Origin: Dryococelus australis | Lineage: Eukaryota; Arthropoda; Insecta; Phasmatodea; Phasmatidae | DNA: 64,000 nucleotides | NCBI GenBank assembly: GCA_029891345.1 | Contig: CM056999.1 | Span: 31,926,418-31,990,417, forward strand | Direction of reading: 5' to 3' | Shown: piece by piece, positions 37,701 to 50,221 of the stretch | How positions within the stretch are numbered: the first letter of the stretch is position 1 | Layout: the number at the start of each line of letters is the position of its first letter | The notes under the pieces: generated by a model | Seen by the model: the letters and a program-made list of their open reading frames with translations, nothing else | What the model was told of the DNA's origin: nothing | Databases searched by the model: none | Translations under genes and position numbers: made by a program

Positions 37701-38361
37701 CACGTCAGCGAGTATGTCATTTCACTGCTAAGATTGGATTGAAATGTTTCACTTGATTGCCACTAGGTGCCTCCCTGGTGTGTAGATGGTGAGTAACCAG
37801 CAGGTGCTCCCTTCAGTATGTATCAGGGTGACGGCCCATCAACAGAAGGCCTTTCACATTCCCCAGTTCAACAATTGTAAGTCTGCGACAACTGTGCAGC
37901 GTGTTAGCGAAGGTATTCACGGCTCCATGATATTGGAGCTGTAAACCTGCATCATCGCTAACTGGTTGCCGCCAGTGGCGATTCTGCGATTGAGCTTTCC
38001 CCTAAGTTCAGAAATGCATCTCAGCATGAGAGGGCAGTCCGTACAAAGAGTCCTTTTCATGCGACTACTACTAATTGGGAAACATGGTGGTGGCCTGTCG
38101 TAGTGCGGCATTGTTCAGTACAAAGCCGATGTTGCGCATCAACCAATGGCGAAGCGTGGTGGGAGCCAGCTGTAGTTCTTGGCGCTTTTACAAAAAATTG
38201 TGAATACAGTTTACCCAGGAAGAGATTAAATATACCGAGGGGCCTGGATATATGTATACTTTTTTAAAGCAAAGTATTAAATAAGATTTTTTCCTTTTTG
38301 CTTTTGGAGGTACGACTATATAATTTTATTTTAAAATAATGTGAATTTATTTTAACTTGCG

Positions 38362-38364
<3 letters not shown>

Positions 38365-38414
<50 letters not shown>
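38365..38414 (+). repeat. (CA)n(TA)n microsatellite
   Basis: A run of CA dinucleotides of about 34 bp passes directly into a TA run of about 16 bp. Confidence 0.97.
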
Positions 38415-38472
38415 CTGCACTTAGCACCGTAAACGGCACCGCACTCGCCGCAGTCCGCATGAAATCACCTTC

Positions 38473-38556
38473 GCAATAGCAATCAGCTTCACAAACAGCT
38501 CCGCAATCAGCTCTGCCTCTGCAATCAGCTCCGCCTCTGCAATCAGCTCCTCAGTT
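38473..38556 (+). repeat. 18-bp minisatellite
   Basis: The unit gcaatcagctccgcctct is repeated at 38503, 38521 and 38539, with more degenerate copies upstream. Confidence 0.8.
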
Positions 38557-38899
38557 AGCCCGCTGGTGGTGGCGGTGGCGTTGTTGGTGGCGAGGGGTCA
38601 TTTTGGAGTCAATAGGAGTAATTTTGAAGTCAGAGATTGAATTCCGTATGTGATGTTTTAATGCCTGCATATGATTGGTCAGCTGCAATCTCGTGGCAGC
38701 ACGGTGATTGGCAGGTCGGTGTCTGCACAATGTATTAATGGTACAGTACGATTGATTCAAAGTCAATATGATGCCATAGGGCTTGCATACTCGTATATTA
38801 CATGCACTAGAGGGGTAAGCTGAGAGGTTTAGTTTGACAGCAGCTATGTGGATGGTAGATCATCTCGGCTAGTTTTTGCCTCTGCAAATAGATTTTTTC

Positions 38900-40335
38900 T
38901 CGACTTTTTGTTTTTAAGGTTAGTAAAGGTCATGTGGTTAATCTCGAGTAACCTGCCTCTAATAGGGTGGTAGTAGTATGTTATGTATTAACCTTGCTGA
39001 TTTTAAAGAGATTTTTCTCAAATTTTGGTTTTCAAGGTCATTAGAGGTCGTAGGTTCAAGGACGAGATATTCTGCAACTAATATGGTGGTGGTAGTTTGT
39101 AATGTATTATGCTTGTTGAGTTTTATGTATTTTTAAAGTTTTTTTTTTCAAGGGCATTCAAGGTCATGGGGCGATATTCTGCATCGAATTGCTTGTAGTA
39201 GTCTGTAATGTATTATGCTTGCTGACTTGTATGTATCTTTTCTCGAGCTTTTGTTTTCAAGGTCATTAAGTTCATGAGATCAAGGTCAAGGTAGACTGTA
39301 TCTACTATGGCAGTGGACGTCTGTAATGTATTATGCTCGCTGACTTTTGTGAATTTTTCTCGAGTTTTTGTTTTCAAAGTCATTCAATGTGTTTCTCAAG
39401 GTCGAGGTAGTCTGCATCAAGACGGTGGTAGTCTGTAATGTGTTATGCTTGCTGATGTTTATGTATTTTTTCTCGATTTTTGTTTTCAAGGTCATGGGGT
39501 CAAGGTCGTGGTAGTCAGGATATAATAAGGCAGTAATAGTCTGTACTGTATTGTGCTTATTGATTTTTATGCATTTTTCTCAAGTTTTACTTACAAGGTC
39601 ATTCAAGGCCATCGGGTCATGGTCATTGTCATTGGCTTTAAATATGATTTATGGGTGATGTCTACCAAGATGGTGGTCGTCTACAAATATGGTGACATCC
39701 AGTAATGTATAAACAAATGACGAATGAAAAAATCAAGATGGCGGAATAAGTATAGGTGAGAAGAGAGGGGATGGGGGATTTTTTGAATTTTTTTATTTTT
39801 ACATTTTAAATGTCAAAGGTCCTGGGTAAAGGGCAAAGGTAATCTGCTTACAATATGGATGCAAGATGGCTGATGCTTAAGTCTGACTCTTATCCTGTAT
39901 CCCTTGTATTGAATTGGCATTGGGTATGACTACAAAACTAATATGGCTGCCACTTCTCTGTAGGCCCTAAGGAATCCCCTCAAATTAATTACATTGGTTA
40001 AAATTATATTGCAGGATCTTATGCTATTTTTGAAGGAAAAATAGCTCATTTCTGAGCATCCTGTTAATACTTACTTTTTTTAAAATAATTTTTAATAATT
40101 TTATTAATAGATTTTTTAGAATTGTTGTTGGTTTTTCTGAAATTTTTTGGGATTTTTTGAGGATCTTTTGGAATTTTGTTTTGTTTTTTAATGTTTTTTT
40201 GAGTCAAAGGTCCTCGAGGTCAAGTTCAAGGTCTATGAGCATATGGGTCAGGCGTGAAAGGACAATGACATCCAAGATGGCGGTCGGTTGAAATAACAAC
40301 ATGGTGACTCCTCTCATGATGCGGGACTTTGACAA
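38900..40335 (+). repeat. AGGTCA/ATGGCGG module, copy 1, with 113-bp tandem repeats
   Basis: The unit marker tttgttttcaaggtcat recurs near 38912, 39032, 39148, 39257, 39373, 39486 and 39593, a spacing of 107-120 bp. Many copies are followed by tctgtaatgtattatgctt. A block with ccaagatggtggtcgtctac and aatgtataaacaaatgac comes next. An AT-rich spacer follows, and then a closing part with aggtcaagttcaaggtc and ccaagatggcggtcgg. The same order occurs in four other places in the window. No coding capacity is seen; the minus ORF 40204-40449 is inside the repeat. Confidence 0.85.
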
Positions 40336-40747
40336 CCTGCATAATTTGTTTAGTATATAATTTTTATTAAAAATTTCAAGTTCAAATTGAAAAAGTATTT
40401 TTTGTTTAATTATATAATTGTACATATAGTAAAATGTTGCTTTACACAATACTTTTTATTTAAATATATTTTATTTCTGTGCCTTGTTAAATTTTAATTA
40501 TATTCTGGAAAATTAGGTAAACATGAAATGAAACACAACTTTATTCACACGCATTTTATTCAATTAATGTATTACATTCGTTTATGCCCTCGACAAAATA
40601 TTACAATATGCTTCGATATATATGTAAGGATCTCAATATACGTAACTTAGTTGTAGGTTACAGTCCTTATGCATATCGCTATTCACACTCGTGTTTTCTT
40701 TGTGCGAAAAACTTGTTTCATTTACTACGCCGAGACACTGTGCAGGG

Positions 40748-41331
40748 CTAACCACTTTTGAGGACATGTACCGAAGTCACAAGTGACCTGCTCGCAGAAA
40801 ACCAGCTACCAAGGTATGAATGAGAAATGCACTTCACCTTTACAAAATGGTCGCTACGACTGAACTGCTTACCGTACCTGTCACACAAATATGACATGCA
40901 GCAGGAATTTTTGGCACAATTGAAGTTCTCATGTCGCAGTACATTGTGGCCGAAAGTAAATGTCTTATCACAGTGACACTTATGATGACATAGTGGTTCA
41001 GGCAAAGACTCTGACAGACCTGTTGGAGATGTAGGTTCTGGAGCGAAAGAAGCAGGTAACACTGGCAATGGTGTTAGGTACCTCAGCCGAAAAGTTCGAT
41101 GGCTACACGGAAGCTTTCGTAGGCGTAACAGCTGAAGAAGTCGATGGTACTGCAGCATCTTTTTATGATCATGCTGCACTGGTAAATTAGATACTGGTAG
41201 TGAGGTAGTTGTCACATCTGAAGAAGTCGATGGCGCTGGTAAAACAGGAGACATCTCACTCGAAGAATAAATGTATGGCACGAATCAATTGGCGAGCAAT
41301 ATCTGCTCCAATTTCACGTAACTAGCCATGG
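40748..41331 (-). pseudogene. Degenerate zinc-finger protein between AGGTCA modules
   Basis: The ORF from 41281 to 40748 is Pro/Ser/Thr-rich in its first ~95 residues. Two broken C2H2-like fingers then follow: HHKCHCDKTFTFGHNVLRHE, followed by NFNC, and YLCDRYGKQFSRSDHFVKVK, followed by C. In the first the Cys pair is C-x-C, not C-x2-C. In the second one Cys is replaced by Tyr. A longer frame begins at about 41331 (MASYVKLEQILLAN) but meets a TGA before the 41281 Met. The fingers point to a nucleic-acid-binding protein. The setting between two modules suggests it belongs to the same large element. A host zinc-finger gene is less likely because of the defects. Confidence 0.55.
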
Positions 41332-41529
41332 ATTACCGGGCGTAGAAGCTAGCCCAGACGATCCACCTTTCGCATTAGCTGTTGTCAAACTAAGCCTTTC
41401 AGCTGGCCCTACTACTGCTTATAATATACGCGCAAGCAATCCCTATGATGTCATATAAACTATAAACCTATCATATTACACCATTAATACATTGTTCGGA
41501 CACCGACCAGCTAATCACCGAGTTGCCAT

Positions 41530-42012
41530 GTGATTGCAGCTGACCAATCATGTGCACGTACTGAGACATCATGTGCAGGTAGGCAGGCTTTAGTTGCTTA
41601 TCATTATTATCTATATGAACTGCACAAACACGTCAATACATCAGACCATGAACAACATAAGGATGAGGCCCCCGTCCAAGAAATTTTCTCGGAAGGACGA
41701 TACAATGATGAGAAAACCAAATTGTTCACTTTTTTACCGCCGGGTCCATGGCAGCACCTCGACCACACTACGCAACAGGCATACCGCCTACAGACATACG
41801 AAATGCAAGGACTAAGGTGGGATGAGGGAAATATTCCATAAGCGGAAATTCCGGCAATGTTAGAATCTGCCATAATTTGCGAGTGCTCTGTGTATGTGTT
41901 TGGAAGATATCAAGAGTCGGTGATTCGCAATGCGTGCCCCATCGGAACGAATGTCGTAGAACTTCACAAGCATTGTCGCTGCACACTGTTTCGACAGCTC
42001 GACGATACATAA
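41530..42012 (+). pseudogene. Unidentified 161-codon ORF with one internal stop
   Basis: One frame runs from 41530 to a TAA at 42010-42012, broken only by a TAA at 41839-41841. The sequence on both sides of that stop reads smoothly (DEGNIP, stop, AEIPAMLESAIICECSVYVF). After the stop, CECSVYVFGRYQES and a CRC pair near the end give a Cys-rich finish. I do not recognise the family with certainty. The intact frame across a single stop suggests a formerly real protein. It lies divergently from the zinc-finger relic, 200 bp away, and both sit between two AGGTCA modules. Confidence 0.5.
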
Positions 42013-45000
42013 GCCACAACACTTCAAGAGTGCAAATAGTAAAGATATTTCTGTTCTTTGTGCAACTTCGAAGTCCTTGCTGTGAGGAACCCATGCTACA
42101 TAAAAAATATATTACTTGTGTAATTGCATACGAAACTCAGAGAGGAAACTCGTTAAAAAAATCTGATGGGGAAAATATAATATTTTGTATTTATCAATTT
42201 TGTTATATTTTATAGAAACAAAAAAATTAATATCTTCTATGAAACTCTAGCCATCACTAAAATATTATATTATAGATTTTGCATGTATAGTCCATTCACG
42301 ACTAGAAGAGAATTTTGAAAACGAACCTTTGAACTAAGACCCCAGGCATAACATGTCAACATGTTTTATAAGTAACTTGTATTCCACAAATATATAGCAC
42401 TGTGATTGACTTTAAAGTACTGTATTAATGAATAAATAAAACTGTAACTCAGAACCTTCTATAACTTGTAATATTTATTTTGTATTTAATACGAATTAAA
42501 AACATTGAGAGCAGTGACGTGTTCACAATGGCCGGTATAAAATAATCCACAGTTAAAATATTATTTTAGCCTAATTTTTAGTATGCTAATTGTAAATTAA
42601 ACATTGCTTATTAAAATATTTAAATAGCCCCGATGGAAATATAAATTATTTTTACAGTTTAAAATAACAGCACAAAATATTGTGTGTAGGGTGTATTGAC
42701 ACAGTGTTTGTTTTATCGACTGAGAAGCAACTGTCGGCTGGGTGAGGCTTGTCGCTCACACTCACTTTTTTTCTCTCACACTCGGGAAGTTTCGCATCGT
42801 TAGCAAGGAAAAAATTATTTATGTTTTCAATTGTAGCATATTTCCTACTTATTAGAGCAAAATAGTGATTTTTTTTTGTAATGTACTACTGAAAAAATAT
42901 TTTAATCTTTGAATACTTATTCTTATATATTTAGATATGATGGCGGGATGGAAACAATCTGAAGTTGGCAGACGTGGCGAGCCATGACATGGCGTATTGC
43001 TTTCTGCAAAATTAAGAGTAAATTACTCTTACTCCGAAGAATAATACAAATTACCACATCATGTTGGTAGATGTGTTTTTTTAAAACTACCTAGGCAAGT
43101 TACGATGTTGTGATAATTCTGTTTTTTCCATGGCAGTAATAAGTATACTGTCCCGTGTGTTTCGTTAACTGCTGCGTGTGAAATGGCGTGACATTGCTGT
43201 GTGGTGGTCGTTACGCCAGCCCTGTGTGTGTGCGTAATATCTAATATTTGATGTGCACTATTTACACGTTTTAACAGTGAGCACTGTTTATGACACAGTT
43301 ATTATTTACTATCACGTCTGTTTATTTATCTAAATGTCGTACCTTTGCCCCTAGATGTTTGAAACACAGCAGTGTAACGTGATTTGCCATAATCCCAACA
43401 AAAGCCCTGCCCGATAAATTTCAATAAACCTAATAAACAGTAAGTAGCAATACATAGAAATATGACTCGAATAAAAGTTACGGTTGACTTATTTGTGTGC
43501 ATGTTCACCGTTATCTTTAAAATTTGTATGACAAAAAATAAGTGACACGAGTTGCATGCTTGAATTTAATGTGTATTTTTCGTTGGACTGGCTTTCTCTT
43601 CGTTTTAATATGTATTCAAACTGGAGCCGTCCTTTTAAAGAAATAACCAAATACATATCAGAAACAAGAATTAAATACTACAGTTATTTACCCCGCAGTT
43701 GTAACAGTGTTAAACACAGTCGTGGCAAAATATTAATGTGCATTACGTGTAATGTGCTATGTCGTGGAAAACAAATATGTTAATGAAAAATAACCGTAAA
43801 AACTATCGTCAATTCGGGCATTTTTAAAACGTGATGAAGCTGATCTAAATAATTTTATAGGCCTAAACTGAATATTCGTACGGTATGGTTTTCGGAATGT
43901 GACAGAATTCTCTGAAAAGCTGCAAACAGTAAACACATTTGACAGGTATAAAAGTAGGTCACATTTCAATGTTTATGTTTGGGTGTAGCGAAAGTATACA
44001 AACCCATGTACACACAAACACACAATGGAATGTAAACATTGATTTTGACAGATGCTACATCGCAGTCACATGGCAAAGTTTGTTTCTATTTGGCGAAACT
44101 ATACGAAATGGACCTGCAAGTACATATTTATCAGTGCTCCGAGGAAGTCTCTTCCAGTCGGGAATGAACTATAAGAACGTAATTATTTATTTAAAAAATA
44201 AATTAAGGATTAGGGGTAAAACACTTTGCAGATGAAGGTGGCCTCGGAAACTATCTTTCGATGTCCCATTCAGCAGAAGCGGCAGAGGCCACTGGAGTTA
44301 AGGTTGGCACCATGGGCCATATTTATGAGTTAGCAGCCGTGCACGAGTCGTGCTCGGCCCTTCCTGCTGTGCACGCAGTCAGTGGCTGGCGGTGCGTGCG
44401 CGGGCCACCTATAGCCTGGGAAGGAGGCGAGCAGCTCGCTCGCCTGCATCGGTGGCTTCACTCTAGCTACATTAAATTTACTATTCCAACAGATATGGGT
44501 TGCACATTAATTATTATGTAAAAGTGTAATAAGTTTCAAAAAGAATTCACGAATGCATATTAATTTTATCACACAATCATTAATACGCCGGGAAAAGCAT
44601 ACTTTGGTCTATAGCCCATTCGAGAATACTCAAGGGCACACTGACAGGAGGATCCAGGTTAGATACTTGGGAAAATATACACGTTACCATACCTATGGAT
44701 GAAAAAAAATACAGATCATACTGATGGGTGAAAAATAAAACATACTACACACAGAATCCCAACACCTTTATTTCTTTTAAAATGTTAATTATTTAAAACA
44801 AAATTAATGTCAGTGCGCAGGGAAAATAAGATATAAAGTCATCTCTGCACCTTCCATTCATAATCTTCTTCATCCTAGCTAACACGACTTGGAATATTTC
44901 ACACTTGAAACATAAATTCTAGAATAAATCTTTATTATGTTGATCTTTCCTCTATACAGACACATCGAATGGAAATAAACTTATAGTACAAAAATTTTAA

Positions 45001-45329
45001 ATATTTAACCCCTTACACCAAAGTCAATTTTTTAACTATATATGGACAAAAAATAAACCCTCACACATGATTTGCCACGGGGAAAAATTCAGTTTTCATT
45101 CATAAACAATGAAAAGTATTGTTATTCCGGGAAGTATCCTACCAGACGAGTTGAAAAAAACTTATGACCGACTCACTAGCTGCTAACTAATCACCCCTGC
45201 ACTGCCCGGGAATAGATTTTTTAAATGTGAAAATATATTTCGCCCCTGTGTTATATTCAACCAGCTTGAACACATGGATGCACATAAAGCAAACAAACTA
45301 CTGGCAGACCAACTCCTCACAATATGGAT
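42013..45329. other. Unassigned sequence with GC-rich patch
   Basis: Mostly AT-rich and empty. The stretch 44260-44470 is GC-rich, containing gcgagcagctcgctcgcctg, and has an open frame (44261-44521) without a domain; it could be an LTR or promoter fragment. Confidence 0.35.
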
Positions 45330-45478
45330 CCATAATAACCCATAAATGACCGCTGATTACCCACATGACCATAATTACCCATAAATGTCTATAAATGACC
45401 CATAAATGACATAAATGACCCATACATGACATATAAATGACCCATACATGACCAATAATAACCCCTAAATGACCCCCG
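45330..45478 (+). repeat. Short tandem repeat, cccataaatgac unit
   Basis: The 12-13-bp unit cccataaatgac and the variant cccatacatgac occur many times with irregular insertions. Confidence 0.88.
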
Positions 45479-45479
45479 A

Positions 45480-45745
45480 TTGTGGTGTGTGATGCTAAGT
45501 GCTGTGCTGTTTGTGGTACATGCAGTGCTTATAGTGGTGCTTAGTTTGGTGCTGATTGTGGTGCTGATTGTGATGCATGCAGTGCTGATTTTGGTGTATG
45601 TGATGCTGATTGTTGTGCATGTGGTGCTGATTGCCGTGATGATTTTGGTGGGTGAGGTGTATGTGGTTTTGATTGTGGTGCTGATTGCGGTGTGTGGTCC
45701 TGATTGTGGTGTGTGTAGTGCTGATTGTGGTGTGTGTCGTAAGTT
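45480..45745 (+). repeat. 12-15-bp repeat, gtggtgctgatt unit
   Basis: Units such as gtggtgctgatt and gtggtgtgtg repeat throughout. The open frame 45480-45752 encodes only a Val/Leu-rich repeat created by this pattern and is not a gene. Confidence 0.88.
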
Positions 45746-46249
45746 GAAATAAATTCCTCTTATTTTAAAATAAAATTATGTAGTCTTACTTCTAAACCCG
45801 AAAAGTGGATATATTATTAAAAAATATCGCTTTATAAAACACATAGGCAGGTCCCTAGGTATATTTAATCGTTTCCGGAGTAAGCTATATTTGCACTTTG
45901 CAATGAAAGCGCCTAGCACCCCAGCGAGCTCCCCTACGCTTCACCATTTATCGTTGAAAAGAAAAAATTTGGACTTTGTACATCTTGACGAGAGTTTAAA
46001 CGGTGGCGAATGATTGGTGATGCAGGCTTGTTCGGTAACTAAATCAAGTCACTTATATAAGCCGTCAATAATTTCCATCCTGCACATAATGAACAAAATT
46101 GACTTCTTCAGCTGTGACACCTACAACACTACCAGCATATACTTCCACCAGTGCAGCACGATCATCTACAGATGGTATACTATCGATTGCAAAAATATGT
46201 TTTAAATAAAGTAATGGAAAATTACAGATTTATTCTGTGTCTATAAATA

Positions 46250-46970
46250 AGAGTGCCGTCAGCTCACCTGGTGGCTGAATCGAGAAATTAACGCCACCTC
46301 TTTGTTGAAAATATAATCCAACGTGGAGGGTGCCGACAGCGCAACCTATACTTTCAAAACAGAAACAAATATGGCTGCCGCATGGAGGTGATATCGATTA
46401 TTAATACATCATCACCGTCTAGATGTTGAAAGCATATGAATTCCAATATGACGTCCTCCAGCAATGTATAAACAAATGACAAATTAAAAACTAGATGGCC
46501 ACATGAAATAGAATGAGTATAGGTGAGGGATGAGGGGATTAGTCGTCTGTGGGCATGGTGCTGGGGGAACCACCTGAAATGTAAGTTTTTTTATAATTTT
46601 ATTAAAATAATTTCTAATAATTTTTAATTATAAATTTTAATAGCTTTAATAATACATTTTTTATACATTGCTTCTATATTTTTGGGGATTTTTAAGGGAA
46701 TTTTTTGCGAATAAAGAGAAATTTTGATTTAAGTTTAATCAGTTTTGAGGAAAAAGGGAAATTTTTGAGGTAAAATTATTTCAGGGTTACTAATTTTAAA
46801 ATATTTTTTTTATAATATTTAACAAAATTTTTATAACAATTTAAATAAATTTTGTTAGAATTTATTTTTGGATATTTTGTTTTATTTTTGGGCAATAGTT
46901 CACCGGGATTAAAGGTCCAGTCCACCCGATCCAAGATAGCTACCGGCCGACCGGAATGACAGAGCATGAA
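46250..46970 (+). repeat. AGGTCA/ATGGCGG module, copy 2
   Basis: Starts with a tcacctggtggctgaat segment. It then holds ccaatatgacgtcctccagc, aatgtataaacaaatgac and gagtataggtgaggg, as in copy 1 at 39690-39770. A long AT-rich spacer follows, then ttaaaggtccag and ccgatccaagatagctaccg. The 113-bp tandem part is absent here. The reverse complement of this arrangement is at 56600-57290. Confidence 0.8.
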
Positions 46971-47055
46971 CAGCTCCAACGCTCCATGCCAGGCAACACT
47001 GCGCCAATACCGGTTATTCCCTTCTACTCAGGCAGAGTTCAGTTATTTAATTTTC

Positions 47056-47400
47056 TAGCACGACGGAGCACTGCCGCTTGCAAGTTCGAACATTCCTGAA
47101 AGAGCTTCCACATCGATGGATCAGCCAGGAACCTGCTATTCTGGCATTACACCACTTGTGACTAAAGTCACCTGATCTCACGGTCTATAAGTTCTTTTGG
47201 TAGGTCTTCGTGAAGGATTCAGTTTTTGTGCCGCCCCTTCCTACAACAATGGATGAATTTCCAATCTGCACAGGCACAGTAGTGGCTGCAGGAACACCAG
47301 ACGTCCTGGCTAATGTGTGGGACGTGTTTGACTGTCATGTTGATGTATGCAGTGTGTCTGTAGGGGGGGCATATTAAGCATTTGTCATAACTGTATACCA
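47056..47400 (+). pseudogene. Mariner-type transposase C-terminal fragment
   Basis: Frames read CKFEHS, then VRTFLKELPHRWISQEP (47085-47130), KSPDLTVYKFF (47165-47200) and VFVKDSVFVPPLPTTMDEF (47205-47262). A C-terminal DVLANVWDVFDCHVDVC (about 47300-47352) follows. This is the order of the DDE_3-type transposase in insect mariner-like elements: region before the third acid, third-acid motif, C-terminal helices. Two frameshifts and several stops make it inactive. The N-terminal part and the ends were not found. Confidence 0.7.
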
Positions 47401-48105
47401 AATTTACTGTCCGAAATGTGTTTCATTATGTACCATGTGATTCTCTGTTTCTAGTATAAAAATATGGCCTTTTTAAATAGGACGAATATTTTTGAAATAA
47501 CCGGTTTATGTGTCTTTCATTTCCTTATTGTAAAGTGAGCATTAACTTTGCTTTTATGAAGCAGGTTCACACCAAACAAATATGTATTTAACCAGATTAG
47601 TTTTCCATCAATATTAATTACATTTAAGATGTTATAAAGTTTACTGGAAGAAACATACGACACTGTAAACTATCGTGGGTGATCTGATTATGTTCGATTT
47701 TTGTATAAATAACTTTGTCTTGTACTATAGAAGCATCACACTACCTAGTTTCCATGAACAATATTTAAATATAAAGTTTTTGCAGAGATAATAACTTTAT
47801 TGCATTAGTAAAATGAGCTCATTGATTCTGTGGAATGTCCTTTTTAGCAGATGCGGTTATATTCCAGATCCATGTGAGTTATTTTATCTTAAATTCTTGT
47901 GTATGTGATTGTTTGTGTGTATAGAGTGTAGAGTACTGTGGGCTCTGCTGTGGCGAGGGGATTTTATTACTGTACTTCCATTCTCGCCTTACCACATTTT
48001 TACTCCAAGCTGACTGGGAATAGCAGGTCTGCCCTGGGGTAGGCCAGCTGTTAACGTTGACTCTGCGTCAAGCAGAGACGATTACCTAAGAAGAAAATGG
48101 TTATA
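47401..48105. other. Unassigned AT-rich sequence
   Basis: No gene, ends or repeats recognised up to the MITE. Confidence 0.35.
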
Positions 48106-48339
48106 GGCTGTTCACGGTAAAGTGAGCACTTTTTAAGGCCCTCTAAACAGTCATAAACCACTAATAAATATATCTTATTACAACTTCAGGTATTCAATTT
48201 TGAGGGTGGTGAAATGTATACACTGTGTTTATTGGTCACATTGCAATATTTGTATTAAAAATCAGCAGGAACATGGGAATTATATGAAAGGAAAAATTTA
48301 TAAGGGCGTTGATAAATGCTCACTTTACCGTGAACAGCC
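48106..48339. mobile_element. MITE, family M1, best copy
   Basis: Terminal inverted repeats ggctgttcacggtaaagtga followed by gca are identical at both ends. TATA lies directly outside each end (48102-48105 and 48340-48343) and is probably a TA or TATA target duplication. The 234-bp interior is AT-rich and non-coding. Related sequences are at 17-249 and 7987. Confidence 0.92.
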
Positions 48340-48975
48340 TATAGGTGAGCACTCAACGATGAATCGGAGTGAGCCATGCATTGTCCAGATACACCGGAGC
48401 TCCCACAAGAATGCGGGAACTCACCGACTGTCGTCTGTTAGACAGGATTCAATCCGACATTCAGCTGGTCAAAGTACAATTTTTGTCATAGTATTTGAGC
48501 GACAGCCATTTGTCCGCTATAGCAGCTGACCGAAAGTAAGCTATGAGAGCAGCAGGACTTAAAAGCTAACTGGAAGTGATCACGACAGTTAATACAGTAC
48601 ATGAACTGCTGATAAACAATAAACTGTACTAAAATGTAGCAAGCCAACAGTCAGCTGTTCGTCTTGCCAGCTAGTAGACAGGCAGTTGCCTTACATGCCA
48701 CTTGACAGACAAGCAGCTGTTCGATTGGAAGTCAGTGGTTCGAATACACCAGCTAGTCGAGAGACAGCTATCCGATGGGACAGCTATATTGTAGCCACGC
48801 AGTGTTCCGAAATGGCCGAAAATGACACCGCAGAGTCTGGCCGATGAATGTCGGACAGCTGACTGTAGCCCCAACGCACCATGTGTGGCCTTCCTTCGTA
48901 GGAAACGAATGTTTATTTTCAAAAGCTCCGCTCAGGAAACATAATTTAGGTAAATTTCGACAGACGCCGTACTCA
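48340..48975. other. Sequence with many scattered cagctg motifs
   Basis: Phrases such as acagtcagctgttcg and acaagcagctgttcga recur between 48440 and 48860 with irregular spacing, suggesting an old short repeat rich in E-box-like cagctg. ORFs on both strands lack domains. Confidence 0.45.
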
Positions 48976-49198
48976 GCGAAGTGGCGCAGTGACAACACTC
49001 AGAACAAGCATTTTAAAGAACCCGGTTTTGATTCCCGGCCCGGTCATCTCGATTTCTGTTTTTTGAAATCATTCCAGGCGGTTGTCGAAATGCTTCACTA
49101 CAAAGAGTTCGCGACAGTTTCCTTCCCCCACCCGCTCTTCTTCCTGATTGGCCAAGAGTCGAGTACGTGGTTTCGTCTTTAATGATCCCTTGTCGACA
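48976..49198 (+). mobile_element. tRNA-derived SINE, family S2
   Basis: The head gcgaagtggcgcagtgacaa and the B-box-like cccggttttgattcccgg are followed by cccggtcatctcgatttctg. All three parts match the copy at 25159-25400 in order. Confidence 0.75.
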
Positions 49199-49745
49199 GC
49201 TGTTCTCGTCAAGGCGTTACGTTCATGTGTCGGACAAAATGTGCCTCATCGTCGAGTTGGTATTCATGCGGTTCGGAACCACAGGATGAAGATGAAGTAG
49301 AGAGATCTCGCTGGTTGCGCGCACCCAATATCCGTGCCACAACATTGAACTGCTTTACTGCCAATATGACTAGCAAAAACGGTGTGGATAGGATTTGAGG
49401 TTAGAATATTGTTACAATTGCTTTGCATTGTTTGTATACTTCCTCGATCCCATTTAGAATGTGGTTAAATTAAACTCAAATCGGGGAAAGTATTTTATTC
49501 AAATAAACGCGCTTGTCTTTTGAAAATTAAGATACAAACAAACACGTTAATCACTATTGACCATGTGATTTTGACGGTTGTATTCTTTGTGGTAGGTCAA
49601 TATTGGGTACACACATGCGCGCAATCTATTTAGGAAGTGCATCATCGTTTGCCCCTCTCTGCAAAATACTTCACCGAGAAATTCAAAGAAACAACTGACG
49701 GCGTGAATTACGAGTCACGTTCGCAGGAGACAGGAAAGAGGAGCC

Positions 49746-49780
<35 letters not shown>

Positions 49781-50221
49781 ATCACCTTGCGGGTCAACTT
49801 TACGCGTCGTAAAATACAGCTCGCTGCGCTTGAAGACGTGATGTGACATCTAGATTCCACATAGCAGTGGAATTGTATCTGCCGTGGGAAATCCTTCGTG
49901 TTAACCACTGTTTTTTTTTTCTTTATTGCTTTATATTCGTACAAAATACCGTCCAGTTTGTAAACGTTACTTGTAAGAAATCTTTCCTCGAATTAACATA
50001 ACTAGGCGGGCAGCCCTTTGATACTATATTGCAATCTTGTTGCACCATGGTCCTTGCGGTCGCATCTCGGGTTTCTCTGTGACCACTGAAAATATTTAAA
50101 CTGCATTAAAACGGAATCCTGAATTACGAATCTTGCGTTTGTCGTAATGAACGCAATGTTAACCCGAAGCGGTAAAGACAATATTACTATATTATTACAG
50201 TATGATTATTACACTTGTTAT
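49199..50221. other. Unassigned sequence with (AG)n microsatellite
   Basis: A 32-bp (AG) run lies at about 49748-49779. The ORF 49637-49846 passes through it and is not regarded as a gene. A poly-T run lies near 49909. Nothing else recognised. Confidence 0.5.

Noticed and set aside
45480-45752. Val/Leu-rich hydrophobic ORF resembling a membrane protein
   Set aside because: It is a translation of a 12-15-bp minisatellite.
49637-49846. ORF with an Arg-Glu repeat
   Set aside because: The repeat comes from the (AG)n microsatellite and the flanks show no domain.
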